Assembly (NCBI GenBank): GCA_000442125.1
Contig: KE546981.1
Coordinates: forward strand, 434,001 to 498,000
From: Opeltia flavorubescens
Lineage: Eukaryota > Ascomycota > Lecanoromycetes > Teloschistales > Teloschistaceae
Length of the DNA stretch: 64,000 nt
Direction: 5' to 3'
Shown: one piece after another, positions 11,901 to 24,126 of the stretch
How the letters are laid out: each line of letters starts with the position of its first letter
How positions within the stretch are numbered: the stretch's first letter is position 1
Made by a program: the position numbers and the translations under genes
The notes under the pieces: model-generated
Seen by the model: only the letters and a program-made list of their open reading frames with translations
The model's database searches: none
What the model was told of the DNA's origin: nothing

Positions 11901-12665
11901 AAAATCATGAGGAGGCAATTCGATATCGAGAAAGACTGGTCAACACTCAAACCAGGAATACTAAGGACAAAGATTCGGAACCTGTTGGTGGGTTTACATC
12001 GTCAACGAGTGGTGGATTCGAAGAATGGTCGAAAATCTCAGCTGAAGCCTAAGAAAACAACTGAATATCTACCAACATCCACGGCAAAAGAAAAGCCACA
12101 GCCTTCAAATCTAGATGGTGCTGGCGGAACGGTCGAATTGCCAATGCCTGCTTTGGAGGAGAACGCTAGGCGATTGGTTTCACCCGATCCTATATTGGAG
12201 ACCCTCGAAACTGGTAATGAGCAACGCCATGAGCAAATAAGTGACGTCGGATCAAAGCCGTGCACAACAGCAATGGCCAAAGAAGAGGCGGCCGTGGAGG
12301 CCAATCCAACGCTGCCATCCCCTGTTGAACCACCTCCCCAATCATTCATTGTGTTGGACAGTCAGTCCCAAGCACCAAATATCCAGATACCCATACATCA
12401 ACCAGAATCATCCCAATCAATCGTCATCTCCCCCACTCTTCCATCAACAATACCAGACTCTCAACCACCCATTATTGATGAGTTGCCAGTTAAACAAGAT
12501 GTTCGTCCGGCATCACCAGTCGTGTCGAAGAAACCTAGGAGAATCGAAAGTTTCTCATCGCCGCCGTCTGCCAAGAAAATTCCAAATTCGAAGAGGAATA
12601 GTGGGAGAACTACAGGGCCGATCATCACGGGGACGGATCCAAAGGTTGTGATTAGCATTGATTGA
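8947..12665 (+). CDS. ULP2: Ulp2-type SUMO-deconjugating protease (C48 family); 5' end unresolved
   Basis: Exons 8947-10364 and 10421-12665 join in phase across a 56-bp GTGAGT..CTAG intron and give at least 1220 residues. There is no ATG at the head of the first visible exon, so an upstream exon is missing from the model. The N-terminal ~580 residues are Ser/Lys-rich and disordered. The C48 protease domain begins near VEWDDLERLDDGEFLNDN. Its catalytic His is in AVHWYVAIIC (codon about 11208), the Asp in ILTFDSFGTAH, and the Cys in NFYDCGLYLLGY (codon 11838-11840). A polar insert of ~150 residues between His and Asp is typical of Ulp2/SENP6-7 rather than Ulp1. The likely role is trimming SUMO chains in the nucleus. 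A single N lies at 11742. Confidence 0.85.
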
Positions 12666-13121
12666 AATTGCATTTTCATTGCATTGCGCTGCATTATGAT
12701 CGACGGAGGGTGCGCGATTGCATTGCGGAGGCGTTGCCCATACGTGGCGGATACGGCGAGGGTGCCCCTTTTGCTGCTTTGAAAAGTTTAGCAAGCCATT
12801 TCTGGGTGTTGCTCATGACATATTGCATTTGTTGTGTCCTCGGTTCATAGAGGCGATATTTCATCTTCACCTAGGATGAATCATGTCAATGCATGAATGG
12901 AGAGAATTACGAAAGGGAAACCGCAGCATCATTACCTAGCATCAGTATTACAGCATAGAGGAATAATAAAGATTGTTTTGTCGAGATCCTGAATGACGTT
13001 TCCTGCTTGATTCTTACGATATGCAATGATATACAATCGAACGTTTTTCCAGGTACTTTACACATACTTCTAGCTCTTCCAATCCCACCCACAGTCCTCC
13101 ATTCCCCCATCATGCAACTTT
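12666..13121. other. Convergent intergenic region
   Basis: This stretch lies between the 3' ends of ULP2 (+) and glucosidase II alpha (-). I see nothing beyond presumed 3' untranslated sequence. Confidence 0.5.
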
Positions 13122-16108
13122 CTAAAAGTCCACGCTCCAACCCCTCACAATCCCCACCCCTGGATCCCTCACAACCGCCCAACTCGCCTTCTTCCCTTCC
13201 GGTCCCTTCCACATAAGCCCAACCTTCTTCTCTCCAACTCCATCCTCCTTAACCAGCACCTCCTCCTTCCCCTCCCACTCCTTCGGCGCACCAATAATGA
13301 CAATCTTCTCAACCCGTACATCCTTCATCAATTTCAAGAAAGCTTTCGCTTCCTTCGAACCTCCTCCCTGCTCCGGGGCGAAACTCTCGCTAATGAGCTG
13401 CAGTGACGATGATGAAGAAGAAGACATGCGGAATCTCCTATGAATATATGCTCCCTTTTGGAATTCAAAAGTCTCGCCATCATCGATGTAGAGTTCGCCT
13501 TCCGCGTTATTGTTCTTATCCAGTGCGATGACAAGGGAATACGGATCCCACTTCATCAACGCGGAGCTCTTTCTCGGCCGTTCTTTCCTAGTGAGGATAT
13601 GTCCTCCACGCATAAGCACCGGGACATTCCCCGTCAAGGGTGCGTCGATGTGAATAGTCTTGCCAACACCGGAATGTTGTTCGTAAGTGAAGTAATCATA
13701 ATACGGCGCTTCCGGGCTAGGAGGGAGATAGATGTCCACGCTCGTTGCGCCTTCCTTGAGGACAGGTTTCACGAGAAGACCCGTGTCGCCGACGTAGAAC
13801 TGATCGTCTAATGCGAAACCAGCTTCGTCGGATGGATGGACGTACCACATTGGACGCATGACCGGTTCGCCGGTTGTGGAGGCGGTGTGGAAGGCGGTGT
13901 ACCACGCTGGAAGGAGGGAGTAACGGAGTCTCAGGGCCTGGGTGATAGGTTCTATATACGGAGAGCCAGCAAGGTAGGGTTCTCGACGACGGGAGTCAAT
14001 GTGTGCGTGACCTCGAAAGAAGGGGTAGAAGGCACCGGCTTGGTACCATCTGGTCTGCAATTCTTTACTCGGGTTGCCGAAGAAGCCACCGACGTCTGCG
14101 CCGGAGAAGGAGAAACCGGCAATGTTCTGGGTGAGGAGCATGGGGATCGAAGCTTCGAGATGGTCCCAGGAGGCGAGGTTGTCGCCTGTCCACATGGCGC
14201 CCATGCGCTGGGAGCCGGCGTAGAAAGAGCGAGTAAGGACAAAGGGACGACGAGGATGCTTAGGGTCGTCGCGGGCAAGGATTGCTTCGTAAGTTGCATT
14301 GACGAAAGTAAGACCGTTGACGTTATGGACGTCACGGTGCTCCCAATTTCCGAAGTGAAGGTTGTCTTTTGGCATGGTTGTTTCCGGGCCGTTGAAGACG
14401 GATGGTTCATTCATGTCGTTCCAGAGGAAAGTGGTCGGTGTCGTGCCCGGGAAGTTAGCGTAGGCGAAAAGGGATTTCCACCATTTCAGAGCGGCTGGAT
14501 TGAATGCATCGATCCAGTAGGAAGAGCCTGGCCAGCACCAGCCTTCGAATATGTTGTTTTCTTTATTGTTGATACCAAGGTTCTGGGACTTCAGGGCGTC
14601 GACCACAGGGTAGTTCCCTTCGTTCTTGATATGTGGATCGACGATAATGACAAGTTTACGACCGTGAGAATCCAATTGCTTCTGCATATCGACAGGATTA
14701 GGGAAGTTGTCTTTGTCCCAAGTAAAGTATTTCTTTCCCTCCGTGTACTCGATATCAAGCCAGATGACATCGTATGGGATTCTATACTTGTCGAATTTCC
14801 GGTCTACATCTTTCACGTCCTCATCTGTAACATAATTCCACCTACATTGGTGGTATCCTAAAGAGAAATGCTGCGGAAGCTGGGAGTATCCGGTGAGTTC
14901 ATTGTAGGGTTGAATGATATCTTTCGGTGTCGGACCGAGGAACACGAAAACATCCAAAAGTCCACTTTCAGAAAACCAATGTGTCTGCGTATCCGTTGTA
15001 CCGCCGATGCCGAGGCTCAAGGGGTTACTAGATGTCTTACTCTTGACGATATCTATCCAGGTCTCGGCCGCGTTAAGCCAAAATACTCCCACAGTCGAAC
15101 CCTTGCGATGAGCCTGCATCAGCGGGATAGCACCGTAGAGTGTCATCGGTGTGTCCATTTCGTACTCAAAGACGTCGCTATTGTACAGTCGATACGGCTG
15201 ATCATAAGCACCAGAGCCGCCGCGAGTTTCTTTTAGCGATAAAGGACCAGCATGCTCGGGAACGCCGTAGACATGCTCGTATCCTGGGAAGGTGATGTCA
15301 AGACCAACACTTTCGGGCCCTTTTGGTTTGGTGTCTGTATTCCCACCAAAGCTTTCTTCCCACCATGTACTCTCGTCTTCAGTAGGCTCAGGAGGCGCAG
15401 TTTCTCCCTCCTTCGGCTCTTCCCTTTCAATCTTTGGCCTCCAGTGTTCCATGTTCATCCATCCTTTGGCATTGAATTTCATTTGAGTCTCGCCCTCACG
15501 GAGGAAGTCAATTGAAAATGGAGCATGCTTGATGATCGCTTTGAAGTTCTTCTTCGGACCGTACGTGACAGTGGTCTCCTTTTCCCCCGTATTACTCGAG
15601 ACCTCTTTGCTGATTTTGAGGCCGCCGACTATCACCCAATCTTGCACTCCATTGTATCTCTCTTTCCGTGCTGGGCTTCCATGCCGAAGCTCAATCTCAC
15701 CTTTCTGCCGCTTTTCTTCGTCAAGAGTGATACGGGCAACGCCAGATTCGAGAAAGTGGATGGTGAGAGGTAATCGAACGGTGTCAGTTCCACCTTCGAG
15801 GCTTTTGAGTATCACGCCGTTTAATTGGCCGTCCTTTAGCTTAATAGAACTTGGGTCTAGAGAGTATGGCGGAACCCATGAGGATCCGCTCGCGGTCGCT
15901 TTGTCGGCATAGGCTCGATTACGCTTGCAGAAGCCAGATTGTTCGCAGATCTTGAAATTCTCGTGCTTCACAGACGCTGCATGACTTTCCATAAGCATTT
16001 GATGTCAAATACTCAAAAATGGGGGAACGGCATACCAACGGGAACGAAAACACTGGACAGAAGACAAAATGCTAGGGTCAAGAAGACCCTGAAGCTATGA
16101 GGAAGCAT
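13122..16108 (-). CDS. ROT2: Glucosidase II catalytic alpha subunit (GH31), ER
   Basis: Exon 1 is 16108-16036, a 59-bp intron covers 16035-15977, and exon 2 is 15976-13122. The product has 975 residues. The first exon encodes a signal peptide (MLPHSFRVFLTLAFCLLSSV), followed by KICEQSGFCKRNRAYAD, the typical start of mature glucosidase II alpha. The GH31 core shows PYDVIWLDIEYTEGKKYFTW and LWNDMNEPSVFNG, which holds the catalytic nucleophile Asp, and later MWTGDNLASWDHL. The enzyme trims the two inner glucoses from N-glycans in the ER, controlling entry to and exit from the calnexin cycle. It works with a beta subunit not seen here. The length is normal for the family. Its start lies 436 bp from the NDP kinase start, head-to-head. 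Confidence 0.95.
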
Positions 16109-16544
16109 TCTTTAGGTCACTAATCTGCTCGGTGCGTGCATTGAGAAGCACACAATAGAGAAGGCGAAGTCGTCCTGCTGGCGGCTCTCCTGTTTCCGAT
16201 TCGTGTCATCGTCCTTTCAGCATCTAAACAGGCAACGGCTTTCCGTAGGGATCTACCGACGTTCCGACGCCTAAGCGCTCACTAAAGACGGCCCGCAGAT
16301 CGTGATGCGATAGGCTTGATTGACCCCGCCAAAATAGGAACATTAAGCTCCCCCACTTGTCTTTTCATGGCCAAGAATCAATTAGGGCTTGCATTAACCA
16401 CGGCTTGAAATGGACGACGAAAGTCCATCCAAACCCACACAAAAACCCCATCCCCCCATTTTTGAGAAATTGAATCCCAAGACACGAGGCTACCTCGCTC
16501 AGACGATCAAAGCCAGACAGGAGAAAGAAGCAGCAGCAAACAAC
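16109..16544. other. Divergent promoter region of glucosidase II and NDP kinase
   Basis: A head-to-head intergenic stretch with C-rich tracts and poly-A/T patches near the NDK start. I see no separate gene. Confidence 0.5.
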
Positions 16545-17364
16545 ATGGCCAGCGAACAAACGTGAGCTTCCTTCGCGAGCATGTTGCAGTCAATTGGATC
16601 CTAAATTGCATTGTAGTTTCATTGCTATCAAGCCAGATGGTGTTCAGGTATAATTAGGATCAATCCCACAGTATCTGTTCTCTTTGTAAACACCGGCTGA
16701 TTCAGTAATGGCGGACAGCGTGGATTGGTTGGCGACATCATCTCCAAATTCGAGAAGCGAGGGCAAGTCAAACCAATCCGACGATAGTGTCCACATACGG
16801 ATATGTCTGATATTTTCCCAGGTACAAGCTCGCCGCCATTAAGATGGTGACTCCTTCCAAAGAGCATCTTGAGGAACACTACAAGGACCTCAGCGACAAG
16901 CCCTTCTTCAAGGGTCTCGTTACCTGTACGCTTGATGCCATTGAACCACTTACTTTCAAGTCCTTCCAACGGTCTGACGCTTGTAGATATGCTGAGTGGT
17001 CCAATCGTTGCTATGGTCTGGGAGGGACGGGATGCTGTCAAAACCGGACGAAGTACGGCCCGCCAAAGCCCGTGTCGGTCTGCATCATTTACTAATATCA
17101 CCACCAGCTCTTCTCGGCGCAACAAACCCACTGCAATCTGCTCCAGGTACCATCCGCGGCGACTATGCAATTGTATGTCTTTTTTCTCTTCCCACACGAT
17201 TACAGCAAGAGCTCACATACCTATGATAGGATGTTGGCCGTAATGTCTGCCACGGATCTGATAGCGTTGAGACCGCGAAGAATGAAATCGCTCTTTGGTT
17301 CGGTAAAGGTGAAGTGATTGAATATAAGAGCCCTATGTTCGACTGGGTCTACGAAAAGCCGTAA
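16545..17364 (+). CDS. NDK1: Nucleoside diphosphate kinase
   Basis: Seven small exons: 16545-16561, 16617-16647, 16719-16762, 16822-16925, 16987-17052, 17108-17172 and 17230-17364. They sum to 462 bases and encode exactly 153 residues, the normal family length. The protein starts [20 protein letters not shown] and contains the active-site histidine motif NVCHGSDS and the C-terminus [11 protein letters not shown]. It transfers the gamma phosphate from ATP to other nucleoside diphosphates through a phosphohistidine. The third intron (16763-16821) starts with GCAAGT rather than GT. The reading frame GRGYKLAAIK can be joined only with this GC donor. The other introns are GT-AG. Confidence 0.95.
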
Positions 17365-17770
17365 AATGGGCAAGGAGAAGTGATCTAAGCAGTGGAGCCT
17401 GTTGGTATGAATGAAAATAGAATGGTCGCAAATAGAACATACTACCCATTGCTTTCAATTTCCCTGCCGTTTTCCTTACGATGGGACTGTACCATGTTTT
17501 CCTACTCCCAGATTTTCTTCGGACTTTGGACGGGAGAACTTTTCGTAACTAAATTCCCTTATTATTAATCTTTCGGATTTCCTCCTTCACCATCATTTGA
17601 CTCCGCGCATCAGATTCAAAGGCAATCTTATTTACTCCGCTCTAGTTTCGGTTGTACTGTCGTTCAGAACGGGAAACTCGAGGTGGGGTGAGACTGCCGT
17701 ATATAAGCCGCAGATATGCCGTCTCTCCAACCGCCTTTTCATTCCTTTTCAATTGACAAGGGGAGCAAGA
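17365..17770. other. Intergenic region upstream of SPO11
   Basis: It holds the NDK 3' region and the SPO11 promoter. A TATA-like sequence lies about 70 bases before the SPO11 start. Confidence 0.5.
17700..17707 (+). promoter_or_regulatory. TATA-box-like element of SPO11
   Basis: The sequence TATATAAG lies 71 bases upstream of the chosen SPO11 ATG at 17771. Spacing and sequence fit a TATA box. Function is inferred only from position. Confidence 0.45.
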
Positions 17771-19493
17771 ATGGACGTTGTACTGGAGGAATCAGAGGTG
17801 CAAGATGTCCTGAAGGTCCAGCCAAAAAGTCAATTTCCACGTTTATCAGCTGCAAGAAAATGGAGCGATTGCAAAATCAACCCTGCGGCTTCAGTGTCAG
17901 CAACGACGTATCCAACAATAACGATTGGTCACGATTCGAGCGAACTTGTCTCCAAAAGACGGACAGCGGACCCCGAGACGATCCAGAAAGTCGAAGCCGT
18001 TGTACAGCAGATTGTCCACTGCCTACAATGCNAGGAAGACAACATATCCATCGCGCTCAGAACTAGAAGAACATCAGAGAACTCATCCTCTAGTTCGGCT
18101 GGACAATCCTCGCACGGACTCTATAAGGTCTCTTTTCCTGGGAACACCCCTCAAGAGGGATGGAGATTCAGTACGGCAGGGCTCGTGGAGACGGTATGTA
18201 GGAGGACCTCAGCAATGCTGACCTACTCACCAGCTGTTGTGCTGCGGATCCTGGAGTTGATACACGAGGCATTGGTTGAGAACGTCATCGTCTCAAAGAG
18301 GTGTGCAGCAGATGAAGACCTACGATACTACACAACGATCCTCACCACTATCAGAAGTATTATGCTGACACTCTGGCTGCTGCAGAAATATCTACTACAA
18401 AGACCCGGAGCTTTTCAAGTCACAGACGATCGTGGATCGATATGTGGATATCCTTGCCTACACGTTCGGCATCCAGAGGGCCGCTCTCAACGTCGTCAGT
18501 TTGTTTGGTTCGATTAAGCAACCTTTCACGAGCTTACATAGATGTCAAGACGGCAACAGCAAAAGGCCTAGTCTCCGGCTCCTTCGTTGTGACCTATCAT
18601 GACGGCTCAAGTAGCTCGTCAGTTGGCGCTTCAGACGTATGATCACATTTGATCGTCGACCATCTGAANCTGAATGCCACAGGCCAAGCTCATCAGTGAC
18701 GTGAACGATATTCGATCCATCGACATAGCAAGTGTGCTCTGGATACTCGTGGTTGAGAAGGAGGTAAAACAGCCCAGGTATTTCTTAGACTGTATCCAAT
18801 GAAATCATCAGTCGACCTTCAGGACTCTCGACTTATGCAAAATCCACGAATACTTGAGTATTGGGAAAGGAATCATACTTACGGTAAGCCCAAACACCAT
18901 ACAGCTACTATCACTATCCTATGGACCCTAAAGGTAGCTAAAGCATATCAATCCCGCAGGCAAAAGGCTACCCCGATATCTCGACGCGAGCATTTCTCCG
19001 CCTCCTCTCCATATCCTCATACCCAGCACCTCCGATATACGCGCTCGCAGACTTCGACCCCGACGGCATCGCCATCATATCAACCTACAAGCACGGATCC
19101 CTCACGCTCTCACACGAGAACGCCAACCTAAAAACGCCCAGCATCCGCTGGCTGGGTGTCAAATCTGGAGATATTTTTCTTGATGCAACAAATAGCAAAC
19201 CCGATGGCGAAGAAAGAAAAGGACTGTTAAGACTGAGTACAAGAGACCGTAAGAAAGCGGTTGGAATGTTAGGGAAAGAGATATGCGAAGAGGAAGGGGC
19301 GGAGCAGGAATGGAGGAGAGAGTTGCAGGTGATGTTAATGCTGAACACGAAGGTGGAAATGGAGTTGTTGAGTGAGCGAGAGGGAGGTGTGGAAGGGTGG
19401 GTTGAGGAAAAGATATCAGAAAAGCTCGGTCGAACCGATCGACGAAATGAGCGTGCTAGAGGAAGCGACAATGTCTTCGAGGAAGAGGTCTAG
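17771..19493 (+). CDS. SPO11: Spo11, meiotic DNA double-strand-break transesterase
   Basis: I reconstruct seven exons: 17771-18170, 18234-18300, 18386-18494, 18550-18636, 18683-18763, 18812-18883 and 18960-19493. All phases fit and give 449 residues. The catalytic 5Y-CAP region reads SKRNIYYKDPELF. It is preceded by WRFTVVLRILELIHEALV and followed by VDRYVDILAYTFGI and KGLVSG. The Toprim metal-binding motif is ALADFDPDGIAI after KGYPDISTR. Spo11 cuts both strands through a tyrosyl-DNA link to start meiotic recombination, so its presence implies a sexual cycle or its recent loss. The C-terminal ~90 residues form a charged tail. The intron 3 acceptor was picked to match family spacing (LNVTATAKGLV); another acceptor nearby is possible. 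N bases lie at 18032 (exon 1) and 18669 (intron). Confidence 0.92.
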
Positions 19494-19823
19494 TCGTTCG
19501 GTTTGCTGTGGAGTGGGGAGCATGCTGGCCGTGCTGGTTTCATGGGTCTGGCTTCATCGCTTGCTTCAGCGCGCTATCGTTGGGGCGGTAGAACAAGAGA
19601 GACGGAGCTTCGAGCTCCGGGGTACCAAATTTTGAGATATCTTCCTAAGTAAGCTCCAGGGATGTGATTGCAGTCGCTACACAGAACCAATCTTCGCCTT
19701 GCCCGAGTCGCCATCCAGAGAGCCCCAATGCTATGCAGTGAAACTCAATACCAAACACCTATAACACCTCGCTACAATCATATTTCCCTCTCATACCGCC
19801 TTCTTCTCCCTCGTTCTCAGTCG
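19494..19823. other. Convergent intergenic region between SPO11 and UBC7
   Basis: Short 3'-to-3' spacer. No gene is seen. Confidence 0.5.
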
Positions 19824-20420
19824 TCATTTCAACCCCAACCCCTCCCTCACAGACCTCCGAATACGATCCTCGTACTCCTTCCTTCTCTCCCTCCACATCT
19901 TCGCCGCCTCTACATTCGCCGGACTCTCGTCATTCGGCTCCGCAAGCATACTCATCACACTGATAAGAATCTTCTCCACGCTCTGTATGGGACTCCACCT
20001 CTCACTGGCTTGCTCGTAGTGGTTGGGATCTTCGCCCGGTGCGTGCAGGATGCTGATGCAGACGAGACCGGAAGGGTAGACTATGAGCGAGAAACTAATT
20101 AGCCCGGAGTAATTCTAGAGCTTAGGAATGTTTGTTGGATGGATAGACAGAAGTAGTCAGAGGGGGTTAATACCATTAGGATGCCACACGTCACATAAAA
20201 ATTTCATCGTCGGCGGGCTCAACGGGTAATCTTTCGGGAATTTGAGTTCGGCAGGGAAGAGCCCGTCTTCGAATGGGGTATCTTTGGGGCCTTGAATCAG
20301 AACTTCCCAGAGGAACATGTCATCTTCGGAGGCGGGGCCGCCGGTGATTTCCTTGAGCCCGGATTTTGTCAGGTTTTCGTATTCACGGTTTAAGCGGCGT
20401 GAGGCCGCGGAAGATGCCAT
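19824..20420 (-). CDS. UBC7: Ubc7-type ubiquitin-conjugating enzyme E2
   Basis: Exon 1 is 20420-20174, a 93-bp intron covers 20173-20081, and exon 2 is 20080-19824. The product has 167 residues, close to yeast Ubc7. It starts [19 protein letters not shown] and shows the E2 core ([22 protein letters not shown]). The active-site cysteine is in [19 protein letters not shown]. The acidic [11 protein letters not shown] loop after the catalytic Cys is the insertion that marks the Ubc7/UBE2G class. Known members work with Hrd1/Doa10 ligases in ER-associated degradation, recruited by a Cue1-like partner. No tail anchor is present, as expected for Ubc7. A TATA-like stretch (TATTTATA on the minus strand near 20480) lies upstream. 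It is head-to-head with the scramblase gene. Confidence 0.95.
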
Positions 20421-21275
20421 CTCTTGGGTTTGAAAAGGAAGAGCGAAGTGGGATAGATAGGAGGTTCAGGGATGTATCTAATATAAATAGAGCGAGCTGT
20501 AGGAGTTGTAGAGAGAGGTATGTTCGAGGGCGGAATTAACGGAGAGCGGGGCTGAATTAATACCCCTTTCTTTGCCCCTTAACTCCAAAAGAGTATCACT
20601 CCAAGATAGAATATTTTATTTATGAATATTGTTTCTCTGTCAACCGAGTCGGAAGACGAAACCCAAAGTTTATTGCGTGAACGTTGTATGATTGTATACT
20701 AGGTCAACTCTTTACCATATCGACCAGAGAACAATGATGAAAATAAAACATCTCTTTGCTCGCTGCACCTCCTAGCTAGCTTTTACTAATGATGATAATC
20801 CATCAAAACTCCTTGAGTTTTCGAATATTCATCCAAATAGCAGTGATGCCTGTAGATACAAGGCCCATGGTTGCCAGTCACCTTGATTAGGTGGAAGGCG
20901 CCTTTTTATACGAAGCGAACCTGGTGAACAAAGCGTCGTGGGGTACTTTGGTTTCTAAATGCACGTGTCTTTTACCCATAACAGGAATACTTCGAGAGAG
21001 TCAACTCTCTAGTAGCATGACACCGACTAGAAGTACCAACGTCGCAAAAGCTTTGATGACAATTCTTGAAAATATATCAGGAACCCCTTGCGTTAGTATC
21101 GACATCGACCAAGTAGATTCATGTCCCTCCAATTCGAGAACACGGTCTATTCGGAGCATACTTCGTCCATCCACATCAGAACGACTCGAACGAATCCCTT
21201 GTCTTGGCAATTGACTAGGCTTACTCAGCAAGTTGTTTCTTATGAGAGACTCTTCTTTCAATCCGTCTTGTTTCT
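20421..21275. other. Divergent intergenic region
   Basis: 855 bases between UBC7 (-) and the scramblase gene (+). Short open frames on both strands lack motifs. The stretch is AT-rich around 20570-20850. I see no gene. Confidence 0.45.
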
Positions 21276-22977
21276 ATGCCATCTCTGAAGCTGCCACGGC
21301 TGAAATTGTTTCGCCCAAACTATGTACTGTACTCAGGATATGCAACTCGACGGTCGACGAAGGCAACTCCCCGTTCCTATACTGGCGCGCGATTTCGACC
21401 GCGGAGAGACTCTCAGAGTCTTAGAAGGCCACCTGCACAGTCCAAGAAACTCGCCCAAAATAAATCACTCAAAAAGCAGACACTGGCTGAAGCCTTGAGA
21501 GACACTAAAGATGTGGACAATAGCCTGATTGCGCCAGTTCATATCCCAGAAGACCCCAATGGTGTTCTCAATGAGAAACATCCGGCGGCCAGCATATTGG
21601 CAAATTCTGGCATCGTCATACAAAGGCAACTGGAGCTCATGAATGTTATGATCGGGTTTGAACAGGCGAACAAATATGTAATCCTCGATCCGCAAGGGAA
21701 CCATCTTGGCTACATTGCAGAGCAAGACAACTCCATGGGTAGGACGATGGCGCGGCAAATGTTCAGCACTCACCGGAGCTTCACGACCCATGTCTTCGAT
21801 AAGCATGCGAAGGAGGTTCTACGAGTATGTGAAGCTCCGACGTCTTTAGGTACATATTTCAGTCTACGGATTAATGATTCATTAGTTCCACCGTCCTTTC
21901 TCATGGATCTCCTCTCGTATCGGCGTATACGATCCTGTCGAGGTAGCGCTTGGAATTACATCAGCTTCGAGCAATGAGGTGTCCGCTACACCGAACTCTT
22001 TATCTACTCAAGTCGATCAACAAACCACTCAAGTATCTCCGTCACCATTATCTCAGATGCGGATAATCGGTGAGGCTCAGCAACAGTGGGCGCCCTTACG
22101 ACGAAAATACAACCTGTATCTTTTCCATAAATCCCAAGATGTTGCAAGAACGCCCGACGCTCGTCAAATTACCTCCGGTGACCATTCCTCATCCTCTCCG
22201 CAGCAGCTCCAACTTTCTCAAGCGGTTCAAGATAGCTCCAGCGGCGAATATACTCAATTTGCATATGTCGATGAGCCATTTCTCTCCTGGGATTTCTCCC
22301 TTCGCTCAGCTGAGTCCCAGCTTATAGGCTCAGTGAATCGTAATTGGGGTGGAATTGGTCGTGAACTGTTCACTGATACAGGAGTATATGCGTTACGTAT
22401 GGATGCCGTTGGCATGACACAAGAGCCTCAATTGCCTGGCCCTGACTCCGGCCAAACCAGTGTCATACCTTACAAAGAAAAGGTTCCAGCCATGACTCTT
22501 GATCAACGGGCTGTGATGCTCGCAACAGCTGTCAGTATCGATTTTGACTACTTCAGCCGACACAGCAGTGCTGGTGGCGGCACGAGCTTAATGCCTCTCT
22601 GGTTTCCAATCGGCGGTGGAGATGCTGCTGCAGCAAGCGAGGCAGCGGAGGGAGCTGGGGCTGCAGGCGAAGTGTCCGAGGGAAGTATAATTAGACAAGA
22701 CGGCGAAGCTGCAGGAGGTACAGGCCTAGGGGAGGCGAGTGATGCGTCACCCATGGCTCCAGAAGAAGGTATGTCAGGATACGGCGACGGGCAAGAGGGT
22801 GGTTGGGGTTATGCGGACCCAGACGTCGATCCCTGGGGAAGGGCACCCCAAGGCCGTGGTGGCAATGATGAAGGTGGTGGAGGTGGAGGCGGCGGGACTG
22901 GAGGCGACGCTGGCGGTGGGGGAGGTGAAGGTGGAGGAGGAGGAGGAGGCTTCGACATTGGGGATTTCTTTGGCTGA
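21276..22977 (+). CDS. Phospholipid scramblase family protein (mitochondrial Aim25-like)
   Basis: Exon 1 is 21276-21824, a 61-bp intron covers 21825-21885, and exon 2 is 21886-22977. The product has 546 residues. The N-terminus is basic and rich in Arg and Ser (LYSGYATRRSTKATPRS), which fits a mitochondrial presequence. The scramblase core follows: NSGIVIQRQLELMNVMIGFE, NKYVILDPQGNHLGYIAEQ, FHRPFSWISSRIGVYDP, RKYNLYLF, LSWDFSLRSAESQLIGSVNRNWGGIGRE and ALRMD. The last ~100 residues are very Gly-rich, with runs of GGGG. Family members move or sense phospholipids; the yeast homologue Aim25 is linked to mitochondria. The Gly-rich tail is longer than in animal scramblases. Confidence 0.88.
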
Positions 22978-24126
22978 AAGGCTCACCTTGGATCCAACCA
23001 CTGCTTTCTAGCGCGGCGTTGGGGCTGGCATGACAAGAGGAGTTCGGTTTGCATCAACTACTCCAGCATTCGAGGGCGGACAACGACAAATCGCAGCGTA
23101 AGAAATGATATGATCATTACATCACAGACCAGCACTTCCGATTGACATGTAAGACTCTATCAATGCATCCTCCAGATGCAACATCAAAGCCTTTCAAAGA
23201 TTTGCTCGGCTCATACTCATGGAGGACTAAGGCGTAAGTCTTTCTTCCAAATCGAAATCGGACCAAGAATGATTGTCGATATGTAACCCTGAATATGAAA
23301 CGCACCGGACCACAGAGAAGGACAGATCTCAACGCGCGATTAACGACAGGTAAATCTCTCTTGAAACCTCGTGTGATACTAGCAGAATGCTAGTATATGG
23401 CTTCACTCAATCATCATGCCAGAATAGTAGGAGAGTGTGCTTTTTAGGCGGAGGCTTCTTGATGNAGGAAGGGAAATGTAAGAGGACGGCGGAGAAAATT
23501 ATGTTAGCATGATTACTAAGCGATCGGGATGACCGGTAAGAGAAATATAATGTACTCGCTCCTTAATCACGACATTATCCTGAATTATCGAGAAATTGAT
23601 TTCATATTCTTATATGTACGAGGGTACGATCAGATCAGCACAAATTTAACATTGAGATTGTTGAGAAGGCTGGCAGACGCTTGTTTATAGGGCGGAAATC
23701 ACAGAACATTCGTGTATATATCAGCAGACTGAAATGTGGTTATGCTTTTATGTACATTGTTCACATCGGTCGACTCGGCAGACTTTTTCTGATCTCAAGA
23801 CTTGTGCCTGTAACCTTATCGTCTGGACTGATATCCCGTCCGTATAGTAGGTCGAGCGGCCCCAGCCTAGGCTTCGCAGATGATAGGAATTTGCATCTCA
23901 TAAGTAATCTTTACCATCCATGAGGCTCTCCTCGTAGCTTCATATCCCCTCCCAGCAACTCTTTTGTTCTTGGTGGAACCGCCTGTAAGTGTACAGAGTG
24001 GCCATGTTCTTCGTCAAGAGCTGTCCCGCTGGTCCTGAATCCCCAACGGTCTTCCTTGTGCCTGGCATTGCCAGAATCGAGCAGCAAGGAGTCCCATTGC
24101 TTCCCACATGTTCAGAAGCATGAAAT
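22978..24126. other. Convergent intergenic region, no gene seen
   Basis: About 1.15 kb between the scramblase (+) and MIM1 (-) 3' ends. It is AT-rich in 23480-23760 and has an N at 23465. The short open frames lack motifs. I see nothing identifiable. Confidence 0.45.

Noticed and set aside
13836-14861. 341-residue plus-strand frame
   Set aside because: It is a shadow antisense to the conserved GH31 catalytic domain of glucosidase II and has no motif.
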